A stretch of 64,000 nt of DNA from Himantopus leucocephalus (taxonomy: Eukaryota > Chordata > Aves > Charadriiformes > Recurvirostridae): the NCBI GenBank assembly GCA_003993805.1, contig RSEF01000006.1:25409200-25473199 (forward strand), given 5' to 3'. The notes under the pieces are model-generated. The model made no database searches and was not told where the DNA came from. It saw only the letters and a list, made by a program, of their open reading frames with translations. This document shows, piece after piece, positions 49,162 to 61,520 of the stretch; position 1 is the stretch's first letter; each line of letters begins with the position of its first letter. A program made the translations under genes and the position numbers.

Positions 49162-51233
49162 TATTTGTGTCTACGGAAAAGGTACATCTGATGAAACCCA
49201 TCAGTGATTGAGACAATCATACTGTCCCTGCCATCACCTCCCCAGTCCTTCTACCTCCTCCTCCCTTTCCCCCAGTGAGGCTGGGGTACACTGGCCTCTC
49301 TTATCCCCACATTGCCGTGGCTCCCACTGTGGATTACTGTACAGAAGAAGGCAAATTACTAGGTAGTCTAATGAGGTGGGGCAGAGATGGTGGTTTGAGC
49401 ACTGATTTAAGTGCTACCACAGTGGAAATAATATGAATCTCATTTGCAGTTCCCAGAGTTCCTCCATTTCCTTCTCTTCTCCCTTCCCTATATTTTGCTT
49501 CTGTTGATAAGTCTCTAAATGCTGCCTTTAAAAAAACCACTGTTGCCAACCGCTAATTTCAGCTTCAGCTTTCCTTCGAAATACACCCGCGTGGGATTCA
49601 GCACTCGGGGTCTCTCTCAGGGGTTGCCTCTGCTCTCGCTTTCTGCCGGAGGAGCCTGGGGCGATCTGTTCAGTGACCCAGTGCTCTGAGCCCTCCCTGC
49701 CCTGAGGGCTCCTCTGCTTTTGAGTTCTGTCGTTTGACCACTTTACGTGGTGCTTCTCTCTGTATTTGTCATGTGAGCCCTTGCTTGTGTCACTAGGAAG
49801 ATCATCTTTATTTTGCAGGGACCTGTAACAGTTTGATTGCAGGCTTTTAAGTCTTGGTGTATTGTATACGGTAAGGAAGTTTGCTTAATATTTGGATGAA
49901 AAACTTCCAGAAAATAATGTGGTCTGGTGATTTTTTTTAGCTTGCGTCCAAGGACTATTTCTGACGTCTCAGTAAAAGGTATCTTAAAAACAATAAGCCT
50001 CTTGTCGGTAGAGAGCTCAGCTGTACGAAGTGCTGCACTCCCACTGAGCGTTTTTAGCAGCCCACAAATTGAAAAAGGTTGAAGACTATTGTTGCAGTCA
50101 ATTTGGCAGATCATTTCCTTTGAGTTGTTACACTGCATAAATATTTTGCTGTCCTGCCAAGAGCTGTTGTTCTGCCAGACATGTCATCATCTCAATGAAT
50201 AATAGATCTGAGCTCCTGATCACTTGTGGTCGTAAAAGAACTTGGTGTTCCTGTGAAGCTGGGGAGGTTTGGAGTTCCCGGTCCCAGGATCTAGAACTAG
50301 TCGTCTTCTGTGGTCACCACACTGTGATCTAGTCTTGTTCTAGACTTCCTTTGTACTGTGCAGCTGAACCTATTTATATAGTTGTTAATTTTCGGCCGGC
50401 AAGAAGGTGGTGATATTGTGAAGTGGGACAGACAGCTGTAAAATTTCTGTAAGAAACCTTTGCAATTTCACTGCTTCAGTTGTGCAAGTGCATTTATTCG
50501 TCCTCAGTCCTGTTTCCTTGTCTGGATATTTAATGCAAAAGGAGTTAGAAGGCAGGGGAGAAGACAGAGCTTAGCATCAACAGCTTTTTGATAAGAAGGA
50601 AATCCAGTTGCTGTGGAAGTAAGCAGAGGTGAGATGCCACCAGCCTTTAAAGATTGACAGGAGGTGTTCCTCTCTGTTCCTGAGAGTAATTCATCTTCAT
50701 TTCTGGAAAACCCTCTGCCATTCCGTTCATTTCAGTGGCCAGTCTGGCCCAAAGCACGACAACAGAGCTATCTCGTGAGGCTCTCCTCTAAGCTCTACGG
50801 AGGGTGCCTACTCCAACCTTTCCCCTCTTGTGGTTGCTTCGCCTGGTTGACTCCAGCATGTCACACAAAGTTGTAACCCTGCGATGCAGAGCTGGGTATG
50901 CTGTTATTTCAGTAGTTTTATTGTATTTCAGAAAAAAAAAAAACTTGAGCTACTTATTATCCAGGTCATCCAAGGGTTCTTTTTATTGATGGTAATTGTT
51001 GTGAAACTGCTGCAAAAGTACCTGGCTTTTATTACTGAAAACTCTCATTTTCATGAAAACCAGGATTCTGTGCTCGTCAAGGAAAGCATGTAAGCAGGGG
51101 TGTTTGGCTGGATGTTAAACCAGGCTCCAGTGACAGTTTTAAGTGCTAGAGTGTAAGTGCTGTGAATGGAGACTCATGGTTTAGAATAGTGCTTGAACAG
51201 ATGTGATGAGATGGGATTGAGAGTTGTTCTCTT

Positions 51234-51261
51234 AAAAAAAAAAAGGGGGGGGGAAGGGGGG
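51234..51261. repeat. A11-G9-AA-G6 homopurine run
   Basis: Eleven A, nine G, two A and six G in a row, a pure homopurine tract able to form triplex or G-quartet structure. It is near other A-runs (51330-51341). Confidence 0.9.
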
Positions 51262-52067
51262 AGGAGTATTCTTCATCCATTTTACTAATTCCCCTGGGGG
51301 CATGGAAAAAGTATTTACATTTTATCTGTTAAAAAAAAAAAGTCCCTCATATTTTCTGGTTGTTTTGTTTCCCTCATCTTAAACACTGAAAGAGATTAGT
51401 AAATTTTACATTTATCTTTTGGTTAGATATAAGAAATGTGGTGTTTGGGACACCAAACCATGGAGAAGTAATCAGAGAGTAAAATTCAAACCCTTCAGAC
51501 CTGTGCAAATAAGTCTTATGAAGAACTTTTATTACCTTTATGTAACAATCAAAGTATTCTTTTTTTAATATAGAAGGGGCAATATAGAAGGTGGAACACT
51601 CTCACAAGGGTAGCAGTTGTGGTAGTCATTTGAAATGTTTCCTCTAAAAGAGCTTTAAATGCCCAGGACCTTAGTGAAGCTGGTGGGCTTTTGTTCCCCA
51701 GGAGATGGGCTTTAGGTCTGAAGAAGACCTCTGTGTGCCTCTCTTGTGATTCACAGAGATTTTGCTGGATTGGAGGAGAAAAAAATGATGTGGACTAGAT
51801 GTCTCTTCAGTGAGCCTCTTGGACTTGTCTCCTAGTTTGTTTATTTTGTTGTGTATTTCTTGTGTCAGAGAAGTTCTCAAGGGAATTTACCATTCAGCAT
51901 TTCATACAGAGATTACCATAAATCCAAGAGGGTTTTTTCTGCTTTGTCTACTTTATGGCAAAGCTCACTGGAACTTTAATTCATTTTTTTGTCATGTGTG
52001 ACTTCAGTTCCATGAACTAATATTAGTTATACAGTGAGGAGACATCTATATATAAACACAGTTTTGT

Positions 52068-52103
52068 ATGTTTCCATATATACTCATGTTTCTATATATA
52101 AGC
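52068..52103. repeat. 18-bp AT-rich tandem pair
   Basis: ATGTTTCCATATATACTC (52068-52085) is followed by ATGTTTCTATATATAAGC (52086-52103), a two-copy minisatellite with three mismatches or so. It lies in a TATATA-rich stretch (52048-52103). Confidence 0.7.
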
Positions 52104-52756
52104 AAAATGCTTTCATAGGAATATTTAAAAATATTTGTCACATTTTGTCGTGTATTTTATGGTGGGAAAGTGTAATCGGAAAAAATGCATTTAGATCTTG
52201 TGGGACAGTAAGGTAAAATAGCTACTTGTGTGAACTGGATCTTTTTTTAGATGCAGGCGGTACAGAAATAGCCAAGTGATAGCCCCACTGTGAACTCAAA
52301 ATGCATTTCCTTTTCGCCAGGGTTTGCTGGTCTGTTTGTCTAACCCTTGTAAGGACAGCGATGCCGTGTGCGGGGCCGGGCTCCTGGCTTCTGCAAGGCC
52401 TGGAAGGACGGGGACCTTCGTATTTATTAACCTGGTGTGCGTAAAGATGCAGAGCAGCAGATCATACATAGTCCGTCTTATTTAGACTAAGCGTGTATTT
52501 GAGCTCTACTTGGAAATACGCGGTGTTTCAAGTAAATAAATTGTGTGCAGTATGAAGTAGGGGTTTATATAATCACCTCTATTCATGGCTTTCTAGCAAA
52601 TTTTTTTTTTTCTTTACTTTGTCATGAAGAAATGACAACCTCTTTCCTGCGAGTGGAAATCATAGCAATATTCTGAAGTCTGTTGCCCCCTGTCCTTTGG
52701 GGGGCTGGCACAGGGTCTGCACTGTTACTGCTATGGGGGATGTTGCTTGGGGGCAA

Positions 52757-52860
52757 TTTTGGTTTTTTTGTCTGGTGCGTTTTTTTTGTTTGTTTTGTTT
52801 TGTTGGTTTTGGGGTTTGTTGGTTGGTTTGTTTTTTGTCAGTTTGTTTGTTATTTTTTCC
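52757..52860. repeat. T/G-rich low-complexity tract
   Basis: About 100 bp made almost only of T and G, built from TTTG, TTTTG and GGTTTG units (for example GTTTGTTTTGTTTTGTTGG). This is a degenerate (TTTG)n-type simple repeat. Confidence 0.9.
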
Positions 52861-53237
52861 TTACCTGACCTGGTCCTCCATAGCTTTGAAAGTCATTGAG
52901 TTAGAAAAGTCAGAAATACCATGTTTCTGTAAGTTTAGTGAAAATGTGGTGTGTGTGTAAGAGAGGAAGTTTTTCCTTTTTCTCCCTCTGAGGTAGAGAT
53001 GAGAGCTCAGCCCTGACCTATTCTGTGAAGGCAGCATCACCTGGCCAGTAGCTGCATTTGTGGAGGGACCTGTCCCGAACAGGCAGAAGATGCAGGAAGA
53101 ACCCAAGAGCATTGCGGGCCCCAAGAAGGGGTCTGGGGGGAAGGGTGCGGGTGTGTTGCTATTGCAGTAGGAGATCAACAGGGGAAAGTAAGGATATTGT
53201 AGTGGGGAAAGATATGAAACGTTAGACCCACCTGTTT

Positions 53238-53257
53238 AAAAAAAAAAAAAAAAAAAA
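53238..53257. repeat. Poly-A tract (20)
   Basis: Twenty A residues, the longest A run in the window, followed by GGGG and a short TATATAT. No target-site duplication was found around it. Confidence 0.9.
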
Positions 53258-54246
53258 GGGGAAACAAACCCCCTACATATATATGGCTGTGAATCTTTGG
53301 TTTTTTCAAACTCTCTCATGCCCCAGTCCTTGGATATTATCCTGTGAACCACATACAGTGACACACATCCGTTCTGCTGTTGTTAATATGCTAGATAAAT
53401 ACTGTTGTTTATGCTATAGATTTAAGGGCAAGTCCTCAGAGCCTAGTAGACTGGTTTTCTGGTTGGGGATCGGGTTGATGTTTTTGTATGGGTATACCCA
53501 GAATGTTTGGATTTACAAGCAGTCACGGAAAAGATCAGTGAAGTGTGCGTACGTATATTGCGTGACCTAGTTGCCCATGTCTTTTCTAGCAGAATTTAGA
53601 GCTGGTTTACTTTAGTGTTTATTGGGATGTAGAAGAATTCAGCCTAATCCTAGCTAAAAATAAACAAATGCAAGGCAGAAGTCACGACAATAGGACATCA
53701 TTGCTCTGAGGCCATTTCCGTGGTCAGGGGGTTTTAGGGATGCAGTGATGCTGGTATAGCGCACTGTCCGAGCACTCTTAGCGTGGGCACAGATTTGTGG
53801 GCAAAGCTGTATGGGTTGCTTGAGCTTTAATTCACCTCTTGCCCTCACAAGGGAAGCTAATTTGACCTCTGCCAGTGGGTTTAACTGTGGTAACTGAGGT
53901 TGTTTCCCTAGCTAGTGCAGTTGCGCTTTACCATAGCTCTCATCAGAGTGTTGCAGGAGTTGGGTACATCATGTCAGTGGATTGTAGCTGTAAGTAGCAG
54001 ATTATTCGAATGGACCCTTGTGAGCTCTTGGTGTACTGAGATACCTTGATGCATTGCTATTACATGACGTTAGTAGAAAAGTATGGAAGCCTAGGCTTAA
54101 ATAAAATCATAGAGATGCTCTGACGCACACATTTACAAACAAGGTGTACAGTCTTAAAGAGATGATAGAAATTTGTCCCTTGCTAGAGGACACTGAATGA
54201 AAGAGAGTTCTGTTTAGATCAAAAGCCTCGTTCCTTATGAGAAGCT

Positions 54247-54492
54247 ATGCCACAAAGCTTGTTCTGGAGTAAAATTGTAAAACTAAACAGAGTCCCAGAA
54301 GTCAGTGATATTAAAACTAAGTACTTTGTTCATTTGGGAGCAAATACATTCATATTCATTTTGGATGGGGCTAAAATAATGATAGAGACTTCTGCAGAAT
54401 ACCAAAACAAACAGGATTGGCTCCACTACACCTTCCCTGAGCTAAACAAGCAGATCATGAAAGAAATACCATCCTGGCAGAATTCCTGTTAG
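54247..54492 (+). CDS. Isolated ATG-to-stop frame of 81 codons
   Basis: An ATG with a TGA two codons upstream opens an 81-codon frame ending in TAG. The product would be mixed and soluble-looking, with segments such as VSDIKTKYFVHLGANTF and ETSAEYQNKQDWLHY. About 60% of codons begin with a purine. No splice sites, promoter or family are recognised, and frames of this length occur by chance several times in this window, so it is listed only as a hypothetical small frame. Confidence 0.12.
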   Translation: MPQSLFWSKIVKLNRVPEVSDIKTKYFVHLGANTFIFILDGAKIMIETSAEYQNKQDWLHYTFPELNKQIMKEIPSWQNSC

Positions 54493-55034
54493 GTCACTAA
54501 AATATCACATCTCTTCATTTTATGGTAAATATTTGACAGGAAGAATTTGAATAATATTGTAATATATGTGTGTCACATGTCATCCCCTGTCATCCATACC
54601 CAGCAGTTGGAAAGCTGTTGAGCTACCCTGATTTATGTGCCATCCTTGAAATTATTTTGGCCTGAATTTTAAAATAACACAATGAGCAGCCATTCTAGTA
54701 ATTCCTTTTATTATCGTCTTGCATCCTCAAATGCCATGCTTAATGTCTCTGTCATTGGGTTAGGAAATTTGTGATAAATACTGTAGCAAATTATTTCAGT
54801 AAAATCTGGGGACAGGTTCACCTGGAATAAATTAAGGAGTTGCTTAAAAGAATAGAAAAGCAGACCTATGAAAGGCAGCTGCTGTTGGTTACTCATTATA
54901 GACTGTGGTCTCAGTTCACAGTCTGGGTAGATCCTGTTGGACCTTAGTCTTCTGGAGTAAAGGAACTCTTCATCACTGCAAAACCAGTGGTAGCAAGTTC
55001 ACAAATTCAGTCTCCTGCTTTAGACTCCATTTCT

Positions 55035-55136
55035 CCTCTTCATTTTATCTCCAGTGTCTTGTTGCTCAAGGGGTGAGGCTACCTCTTCACCTTATCTCCA
55101 GTTCTCTCCAGTGGCTGTTGCTGAAGGAGCAAGGCT
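55035..55136. repeat. Imperfect ~50-bp tandem duplication
   Basis: CCTCTTCATTTTATCTCCAG followed by TGTCTTGTTGCTCAAGG and GGTGAGGCT (55035-55080) is repeated as CCTCTTCACCTTATCTCCAG, an extra TTCTCTCCAG, TGGCTGTTGCTGAAGG and AGCAAGGCT (55082-55136). The copies differ by several substitutions and an approximately 10-bp insertion, so the duplication is old. Confidence 0.75.
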
Positions 55137-56329
55137 TTTCTGTCTTATCCGAGAGGTTTCCTTCCTCCTTCAAGAGCTCTGGGCAAACTCAGCCTACCAG
55201 AGAGCCATGCAGGGTGGCACAAAGAAACATTAATTAGATCGTTGTTCACAAATGGAAACTTTAAAAAGTTGCTTTATAAAGCCAGTAATTAAAAATATTC
55301 ATAGTATAATTGCCACAGAGATTGATTTTTGAAATCTTCTTTTCTAAAATCTGAGCCAGTGATACCTTTTTTTTTGAGAAAATTAATATTGCCTTGTGTG
55401 GATGAAAAGTTGATGTTGTATTACTAGTTCACTTGAAAATCTTACGTATACGAGTAACTGCAAACTAGGAACAAAGCAAGTCATTCTGCATGTGTTCCTC
55501 AGTAGTATTAAGAATGCATTCAAATATACCATCAGTATTGTCACTCTTTCAAGCAAGGCAGTCACTGTAATCTTTCCTTTCCCTGGAGGTGCTGAGCCAG
55601 CATTTGAACTAGTTCTTTTGGCCTCTTTGCATGACAGACTTTTAAAGTAACACGTCATCAAGATAAAATCTACTTAAATCCTTAGCAAAATGCGAAATCA
55701 TGGGGTTTTTTCCCCTCTATACATTATAATATTAGTATTTTGCAAAAAACGTGCAGTTTGCCGGCAGTTGGGTATCTGCAATGCCCAGTTCTGAAATCAC
55801 AGGTGCTCTTCTGTTTGCTGTTGTGTCAGACAGTTTCAGCGAGTCTTTGGGTGGTTTAAATGATTGTTCTCCACCCACTCCCAACTATAGATCTGTACAT
55901 GTTCTTGATGAAGAGGCATGGGGCCAGGAGCCAGCAGTGCTCTGCTCTGTGCAGTTAGCTAAAATCGCACCAAAGCAAAGTGCTTTGGTGGCTTCAGAAG
56001 GTTGGAAATCATCACTCCAGTTGACATTCTCTGATCTCTGGGTTTAGGTCTGTTTTGACACTTTGCTATGTTAAGATGTCCCATACCTTTAGCCTTTAAA
56101 AGAGTCACTTTCCAGCCTGAGGATATTCCCCCCTTCCCGTTGAATTTGCTGGCAGTACGAGAGATGGTTCTGCAGCAGCCGTTCTTGCGTCAGTACACCT
56201 CGTGGGACCTGACCCAAACAAAAAGCCAGTGGAAGAAGAAGGTTGTGTTTCTTGTGCCTTTGAATTGCCGTGGTATCCTTTGTTTTCCACTGAAGCGATT
56301 GGAAGTTGGTCTGTAATGGTGGCTGCCCC

Positions 56330-56545
56330 CTCACAGTGCGTGCATCGGTGTGCCCCGTGTTACATTTCGGAGAAACAAGCATGCTGGGTCAGAGCGCGAG
56401 TGCTCACGTGGCCCCGATCCTGCAGTTGTGCAAAGTCAAGGTCACTGGCACCGGTCATGTTTACGGGTGGGTTTATCCCACATCTTCTCTCGGCATGAAA
56501 GCGCACGCATATAAGTGGTTCTGGGGTTGTATAAATCCTGCTGGG
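56330..56545 (+). promoter_or_regulatory. CpG-clustered promoter-like segment
   Basis: About 13 CpG dinucleotides occur in roughly 200 bp, against a CpG-poor background. The segment contains an E-box CACGTG (56405-56410), the extended monomeric nuclear-receptor site TCAAGGTCA (56436-56444, consensus for ERR and SF-1/LRH-1) and an ATATAAG TATA-like box (56509-56515) followed by TGTATAAAT. The order E-box, ERR/SF-1 element, TATA would suit a core promoter on the plus strand, but no coding exon is recognisable just downstream. Confidence 0.25.
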
Positions 56546-57704
56546 TGAAGGATGCCATCACCAATTTAGAAAGTTAACAGAGTAGCTTTTCGTTAAGCTT
56601 CCTCTGCCTCCTGCCGCAATATAAATTAGAAAGCCTTGCGCTGAGCTTGAAAAATCTGACGGTGCCATCGACCAGCTGGGGTTTTGAGCTGCTGGAATTG
56701 CAAACTGCATGTGATATAAATGGCCTGAAGTAAAGCAGGTCATTGAAATAGAATATTAATGATCTCAGATGTTGGTAACACAAGAGCTCTTTTAAATTTA
56801 TGTCCTAAATAGTGAGCTAAAAGTAAACTACAGGAGCTGATGATGGTAATAATAAAAAAAAAAAAAGAAAGATAATATATCCAGACCCCAGTTCCTTTCA
56901 TGACCCACAGTCCCAAGATGCTGCTGCTCTTTTCAGCTCATGGGCTTTGCTCTCAGGGCGGTTTAGGTCCTTATGTAAGCACGCTGGCCTCAGCTAACCT
57001 CCTCCTAACGTCCAAACGTGTTTCTGTTGTGCCTTCTAGTACTGTACATTTGTCGGGTTTAAAATCTCATGGTGTAGATGCCAAAATCTAGAAGCTCCCC
57101 AAACTAAACTCAGTTTGTTCTAGGAATTGAGGGAGGCAGGATTAGAGGGAGGATTAGATCAGTAGGATTTTTGGCTGCGATGATACACAACAAGGTTGCT
57201 GTTTCTGTTGGTGTCATCTTTTGGTTACCTGAACATCAAAGTCATTCAAGTTCATCATTGTTTTGCATGGACTTCTATTTTTGTTGCTCATAAACATCTC
57301 TTATGTTCTTGTTTTTATTTAGTGGATTAACTCTTGGTTAGCAGAAGCAGCCTGTTGGACAGGTGGAGTGACGGAGGAGACTAACAAGGTGACAGTTTCT
57401 CTCCTGTGGCCTTATGAAGGGCTCAAGAAATTGTTCGCCCCTAGGGTAAGGGAGAGGGAGGAAGGTGGGGTGGGCACAAGTCATGTGCAGCAATGCAAAG
57501 CTACAGGAGGAGACACTGAACAGGCCATGGCAGATGTTGGTCCTTGCTGAGGAGTCCCAGGCTGAAGTATGAGATCTGCCCGGATTCAGCAGCAGTCCAG
57601 CACCCAGACCCCACCAATGCCAAAATCCGGGCTCTGTCTGCTCGCTGCTGAACTGAGGTCTGGGGAGGACCTGGAGCTTTGAGATTTAGCAAACCCAAGG
57701 TTTT

Positions 57705-57721
57705 GCGCTCCCTCTGCTGGC
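57705..57721 (-). promoter_or_regulatory. CTCF-like core motif
   Basis: GCGCTCCCTCTGCTGGC matches the reverse form of the CTCF core (GCGCCCTCTGCTGGC type) with one extra or changed base in the left part. The CCCTCTGCTGG block is exact. Motif only. Confidence 0.3.
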
Positions 57722-60700
57722 TGCATTTTCACTGGCTGGTGCCCGCTCTTCATCCCTGAAGGAATGCTGAAATCAGTGGGGACAATCTTGAACAAACAGG
57801 GAAGTAATAAAGTTAGCATGGTTCCTTTTTGGGATCCTTGAACACTAAGAAAAATCCTTGTTGACCATACTGTGCAGGTGCAAGTCAGTAAGGAGATGCA
57901 TTTCTTACCCTTCTTTCCAAAAGGTCATTAGTTGCTTTGGGAAGTGGAGGCATGGGGGAAACCACATCAGTGTAAGTCACACTTCAGTATCTTTTGAATC
58001 TAGAGTGGAAGACTTGAACCATGACCAGGAATGACTTCAGTATTCTGTTTGCTTGCCTTAAATTTTATGTGACTTTTTTTGTTCTGCGTTAGCCCGAATA
58101 GTGATAGGTCTCTCTCCAGACTCAATATTTTCTCTTCTCATTGTTGCCACGTTTTCTCTCAGCTTGAGTTTGCTGCAGCCCCTGAAGTGCTTCCTTGATT
58201 CATTTTTTAAACTTCCAACCTGTTTCTCATCTCAAGACACCACTGTCCTGATATCACAACCTTGTACTCAGGGGAGAGCCTCAGAGGGTATCAAAAAACA
58301 CACTGCTTTCTGGAGAGTTTTCTCTCTCAAGCGTTACGTTTTCCATCTCTTTGTCTCCTACTTTGGATCCAGCAGATAGTTCTCTAGTGCACTAGCTTCC
58401 AGTTTTGGAAAGCAGCTTGTGTTTGTCCATTTACCAGGCTGGAATCAGATGTTCTGGCCAACACTGAGAGCGGTCCAGCAAGTGGTGTGCATTTTACACC
58501 CCCATGGACTTTGGTTATTGTCAGTCCCAGCCATATCCAGCCCGAATTCCCTACCGGGTGGGGACTGCATTACTGGGAAGCATTGGCACACTGTCCCTGT
58601 TCAAGGAGTTTCTGAAATTTTTTCTCTCTGCTCTTCAGTTTCACTCTTGCTGCCTGCCTACATGTGGTAATAGTTTTCCCTAAACGTTCTTTCTTCTCCT
58701 GATTCTCCCCTAAGATCTCCACTTTGATAGCAGAGCTTTGAGTTGAAATGGCCTTTTTGCTTACTCTCAAGTTATTTCTGGTTCTCAGCTAGTTTACTTG
58801 TGGACCTACAGTGACTTCTCAGCTCCTGATCCGAGTTTGTTGCCCGGTTCAGTCCAGTTGCGTGTAAAGCTGGAGCAGGTAGCAGCTTTCTAGAGCTACG
58901 CTCTCACTCTTAGAAGCAGAAGCAAAGTAAATTCAGTTTGGCAGCGTGTTTCTCACCAAGGTCTGATCAGAACGGATTGAAGGGTAGGCAGCAGCAGTTG
59001 AGCTGGAGCACGTGCACCGAGTGATAGGCTGCTGGAGATGGAAAATGTTAGCTCATCGCTTCTCGTCCATCTGCCACGGCGCAGCGGAGAATTATTGAGT
59101 CCTTTCTAGGAGCTTCGTCCAGTCAAGTTTTCAAAGTTGCAAGTAACTGAGCTTCTGCCATTTCCCTTGGGAAAGTATTCCTTACAAATACAATTCACTG
59201 TCAGGAAGTCATTCTGAAACTCTCCTTAATTTTTTTCTTTTTTTGGTGTCCTCCCACTAAAATGGGCTTTAACACAAAGAATCTATTTAAAGCGCTCCTT
59301 TTTTATTTTCCTGCGAAGGCTGATGTGGTTTCTAGTTAATGTTTGTACGAGACTGTAAGCTCTCCGGTTTAAAGGCGAAGAATCACTGTATTCCGTGTGG
59401 CTACACTGATACTTTCACTCATTTCCTTGGGGGTCTGGATGAATTTCATGTGGCTGTATTAAATGAATGTTAGTTATTGGGTTCCCTTCCCAAATATATA
59501 TTAAAAAATTGTGTGTTTTGCTGCTGGAAAGAGCAGCATCTAAAAAGCCTAGTCTAAATCTAGATTATGTTTGTGCCGAAGTTTTGCGTTTCTCTTGATT
59601 CTGTGGACGGTGTTGTGTTGTGAACCCAAAGGCAGCGTACACCAGTTACTGTGGTGGGGGAGAAAGTAGCATTGAAAATAATCAAAGTGCAAAAGCAAAC
59701 AGTATGAATGCAAATTTCTGCTAATAGAAGAGAGATTTAATGTCCTTGAACTGTGCTGCAGAAAAGAAATTTAGGAAAACACTTGTTACTTAGGTATAAT
59801 TGCTTGCAAGCCAATGCTATTCTAGAGGGAATTGTTTTTAATGGTTAAATTATACAGCACATTTCAAAATGGATTGTTTTGCATAAAGTATTATTGAACT
59901 TGTGAATCTCACTGACAGACCAAATTATTTACCTTTGTAAAATCAGTCAAAACCAAAACAGTTGCATAAGAATAAACCTGGAGATTTTTCAGAAGCACAG
60001 ATTGTTAGTTAGCAAATTCAAGGGCAGCTAAACACCTCGTGGGATTTTTCTCCATGTCATTGTAGGCATATTAAACAGTTTATAGCTTAACGTTCCAGGG
60101 CACTCACCAACGGCAAATGGACTCAGGTTACTGGTTTTAACAAAAATGGACAAGCCTGATTCCAGTTTTACTACAAAATGACTTCACAGGAATATTCTGT
60201 TTTGTAAATGTCTACCATAGCTTTGATTTAGCACTGATTTTTTGGTTAATAAACGGAAACTGAGGGCCTTTAGTGAGATCTGCTTCTTGCTTGGGGGAAA
60301 TAACACATACAAATCTTCCCAGTTACTAGGTTCAGCAACCTGCAGAAATAGAGGCATCTCTAGTTGCTTACTCATGATATAAGCTTATACACGTTACATA
60401 TCGGTTGTTACTCATTGCTCAGGGCCCCTGAGTTACACATCTGCTGTTGAACTACTTACTTCCTGAGATCCCTCTTTTGCTTTAAAGCTGTGCAAGCGGT
60501 ATTATAATTTTCTGCAGCGTAGTCTGGCTAGTAGTGTCATTTTGCTATTGCTTTTGGTCACATACAAGGCCATATTGTGGCATTCCTGATCAGTAAAACT
60601 AACTTGCTGTCTTTACATATCATCCTTATGTACTGAAAATTTTGCAATTTTTTTAGGTTCCTAAGCAGAAATTCAGGAATGAAAAGTCAGAAATTAATTT

Positions 60701-60740
60701 TGGGCTGGGATTTCAGTCAGGCCTCCATTCAAAAGTCTCT
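57722..60740. other. AT-rich stretch, nothing recognised
   Basis: No gene, transposon or RNA seen. 59690-60180 is notably AT-rich and free of simple repeats, the kind of composition seen in conserved noncoding elements, but conservation cannot be judged here. Confidence 0.45.
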
Positions 60741-61520
60741 TAGAATCGCAGGATAATACAGGAAGAGACTTCCAGAGGTCATCTGGTCCAACCGCCTTCA
60801 GAGCAGGCTACCTTTGAAGTTGGCTTAGGTCACTGAGTTTTGAATACCTCCAAAGATTGAGATTTCACAGGCCCTCTGGGCCCCTGTTCCAGTGTTTAAC
60901 CACCCTCATGGAGAGCAAGTTTTCCTTAGCTAAGGAGAGTTTCCACTTTTGAAACTTGTGTCCATTGTCTGTTGTCCCATCAGTATCTAGCTCCAAGAAT
61001 AATCTAGCTTTGTGTTCTCTATAGCCTACTATGAGGTATGTAAAGACTTTTAAGACCCTCTTAGCCTTGTCTTTGCAGGATTCAACCAATGCAGCTCCCT
61101 CTGCTTTCCCTTGTGCATCGTGGGCTCCAGCCCCTGACCATCTTAGCGTCCATCCACAGGAATTGCTTCAGTTTGTCAATGTCTTGCACTGGAGAACCCC
61201 AAACTGGGTGCCAGTACTCCAGGTGCAGTCTCACAAGTGCCAAATAGAGAGGAATAATCCCTCCCCTTGACCTGCCTACTGCACAGGTACGAATGTAGTC
61301 AGTGTGCCATTAGCTTTCATTGCTGCAAGGGCACACCGCTGACTCATGTAGCTTGTCCACCAGGACCACAGAGCCCCTTTTCTGCAGACCCAGCCAGTCA
61401 GTTCCCAGTACAAATGCATGGGGATTATTTTGTCCCAGGTTCATGATTTTGCATTTGCATTTACTTCATAGTGTTCCCGTCAGCTTGTTTCTTCCTCCCT
61501 TGTGTCTGTTGGGAAGTGGC
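60741..61520 (-). mobile_element. Old diverged CR1 LINE (~0.8 kb)
   Basis: This is the longest CR1 in the window and the most eroded. On the plus strand it begins TAGAATCGCAGGATAATACA and CATCTGGTCCAACC (3' tail). It then passes through the C-terminus of ORF2, where the minus strand reads RVVKHWNRGPEGL near 60870-60910, matching the RVVRHWNRLP-type CR1 ending. It continues through GTGCCAGTACTCCAGGTGCA, CTCACAAGTGCCAAATAGAG, TGACTCATGTAGCTTGTCCA and AGCCAGTCAGTTCCCAGTAC up to a match around CTTCATAGTGTTCCCGTCAG. These are the usual internal CR1 landmarks in the usual order. Many substitutions and indels interrupt the frames, indicating an older insertion than the copies at 31.7, 33.4 and 38.9 kb. 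Confidence 0.92.

Noticed and set aside
49743..50138. 131-codon minus-strand ATG frame
   Set aside because: Complete ATG-to-stop, but no family, promoter or splice context was recognised, and several frames of this length are expected by chance.
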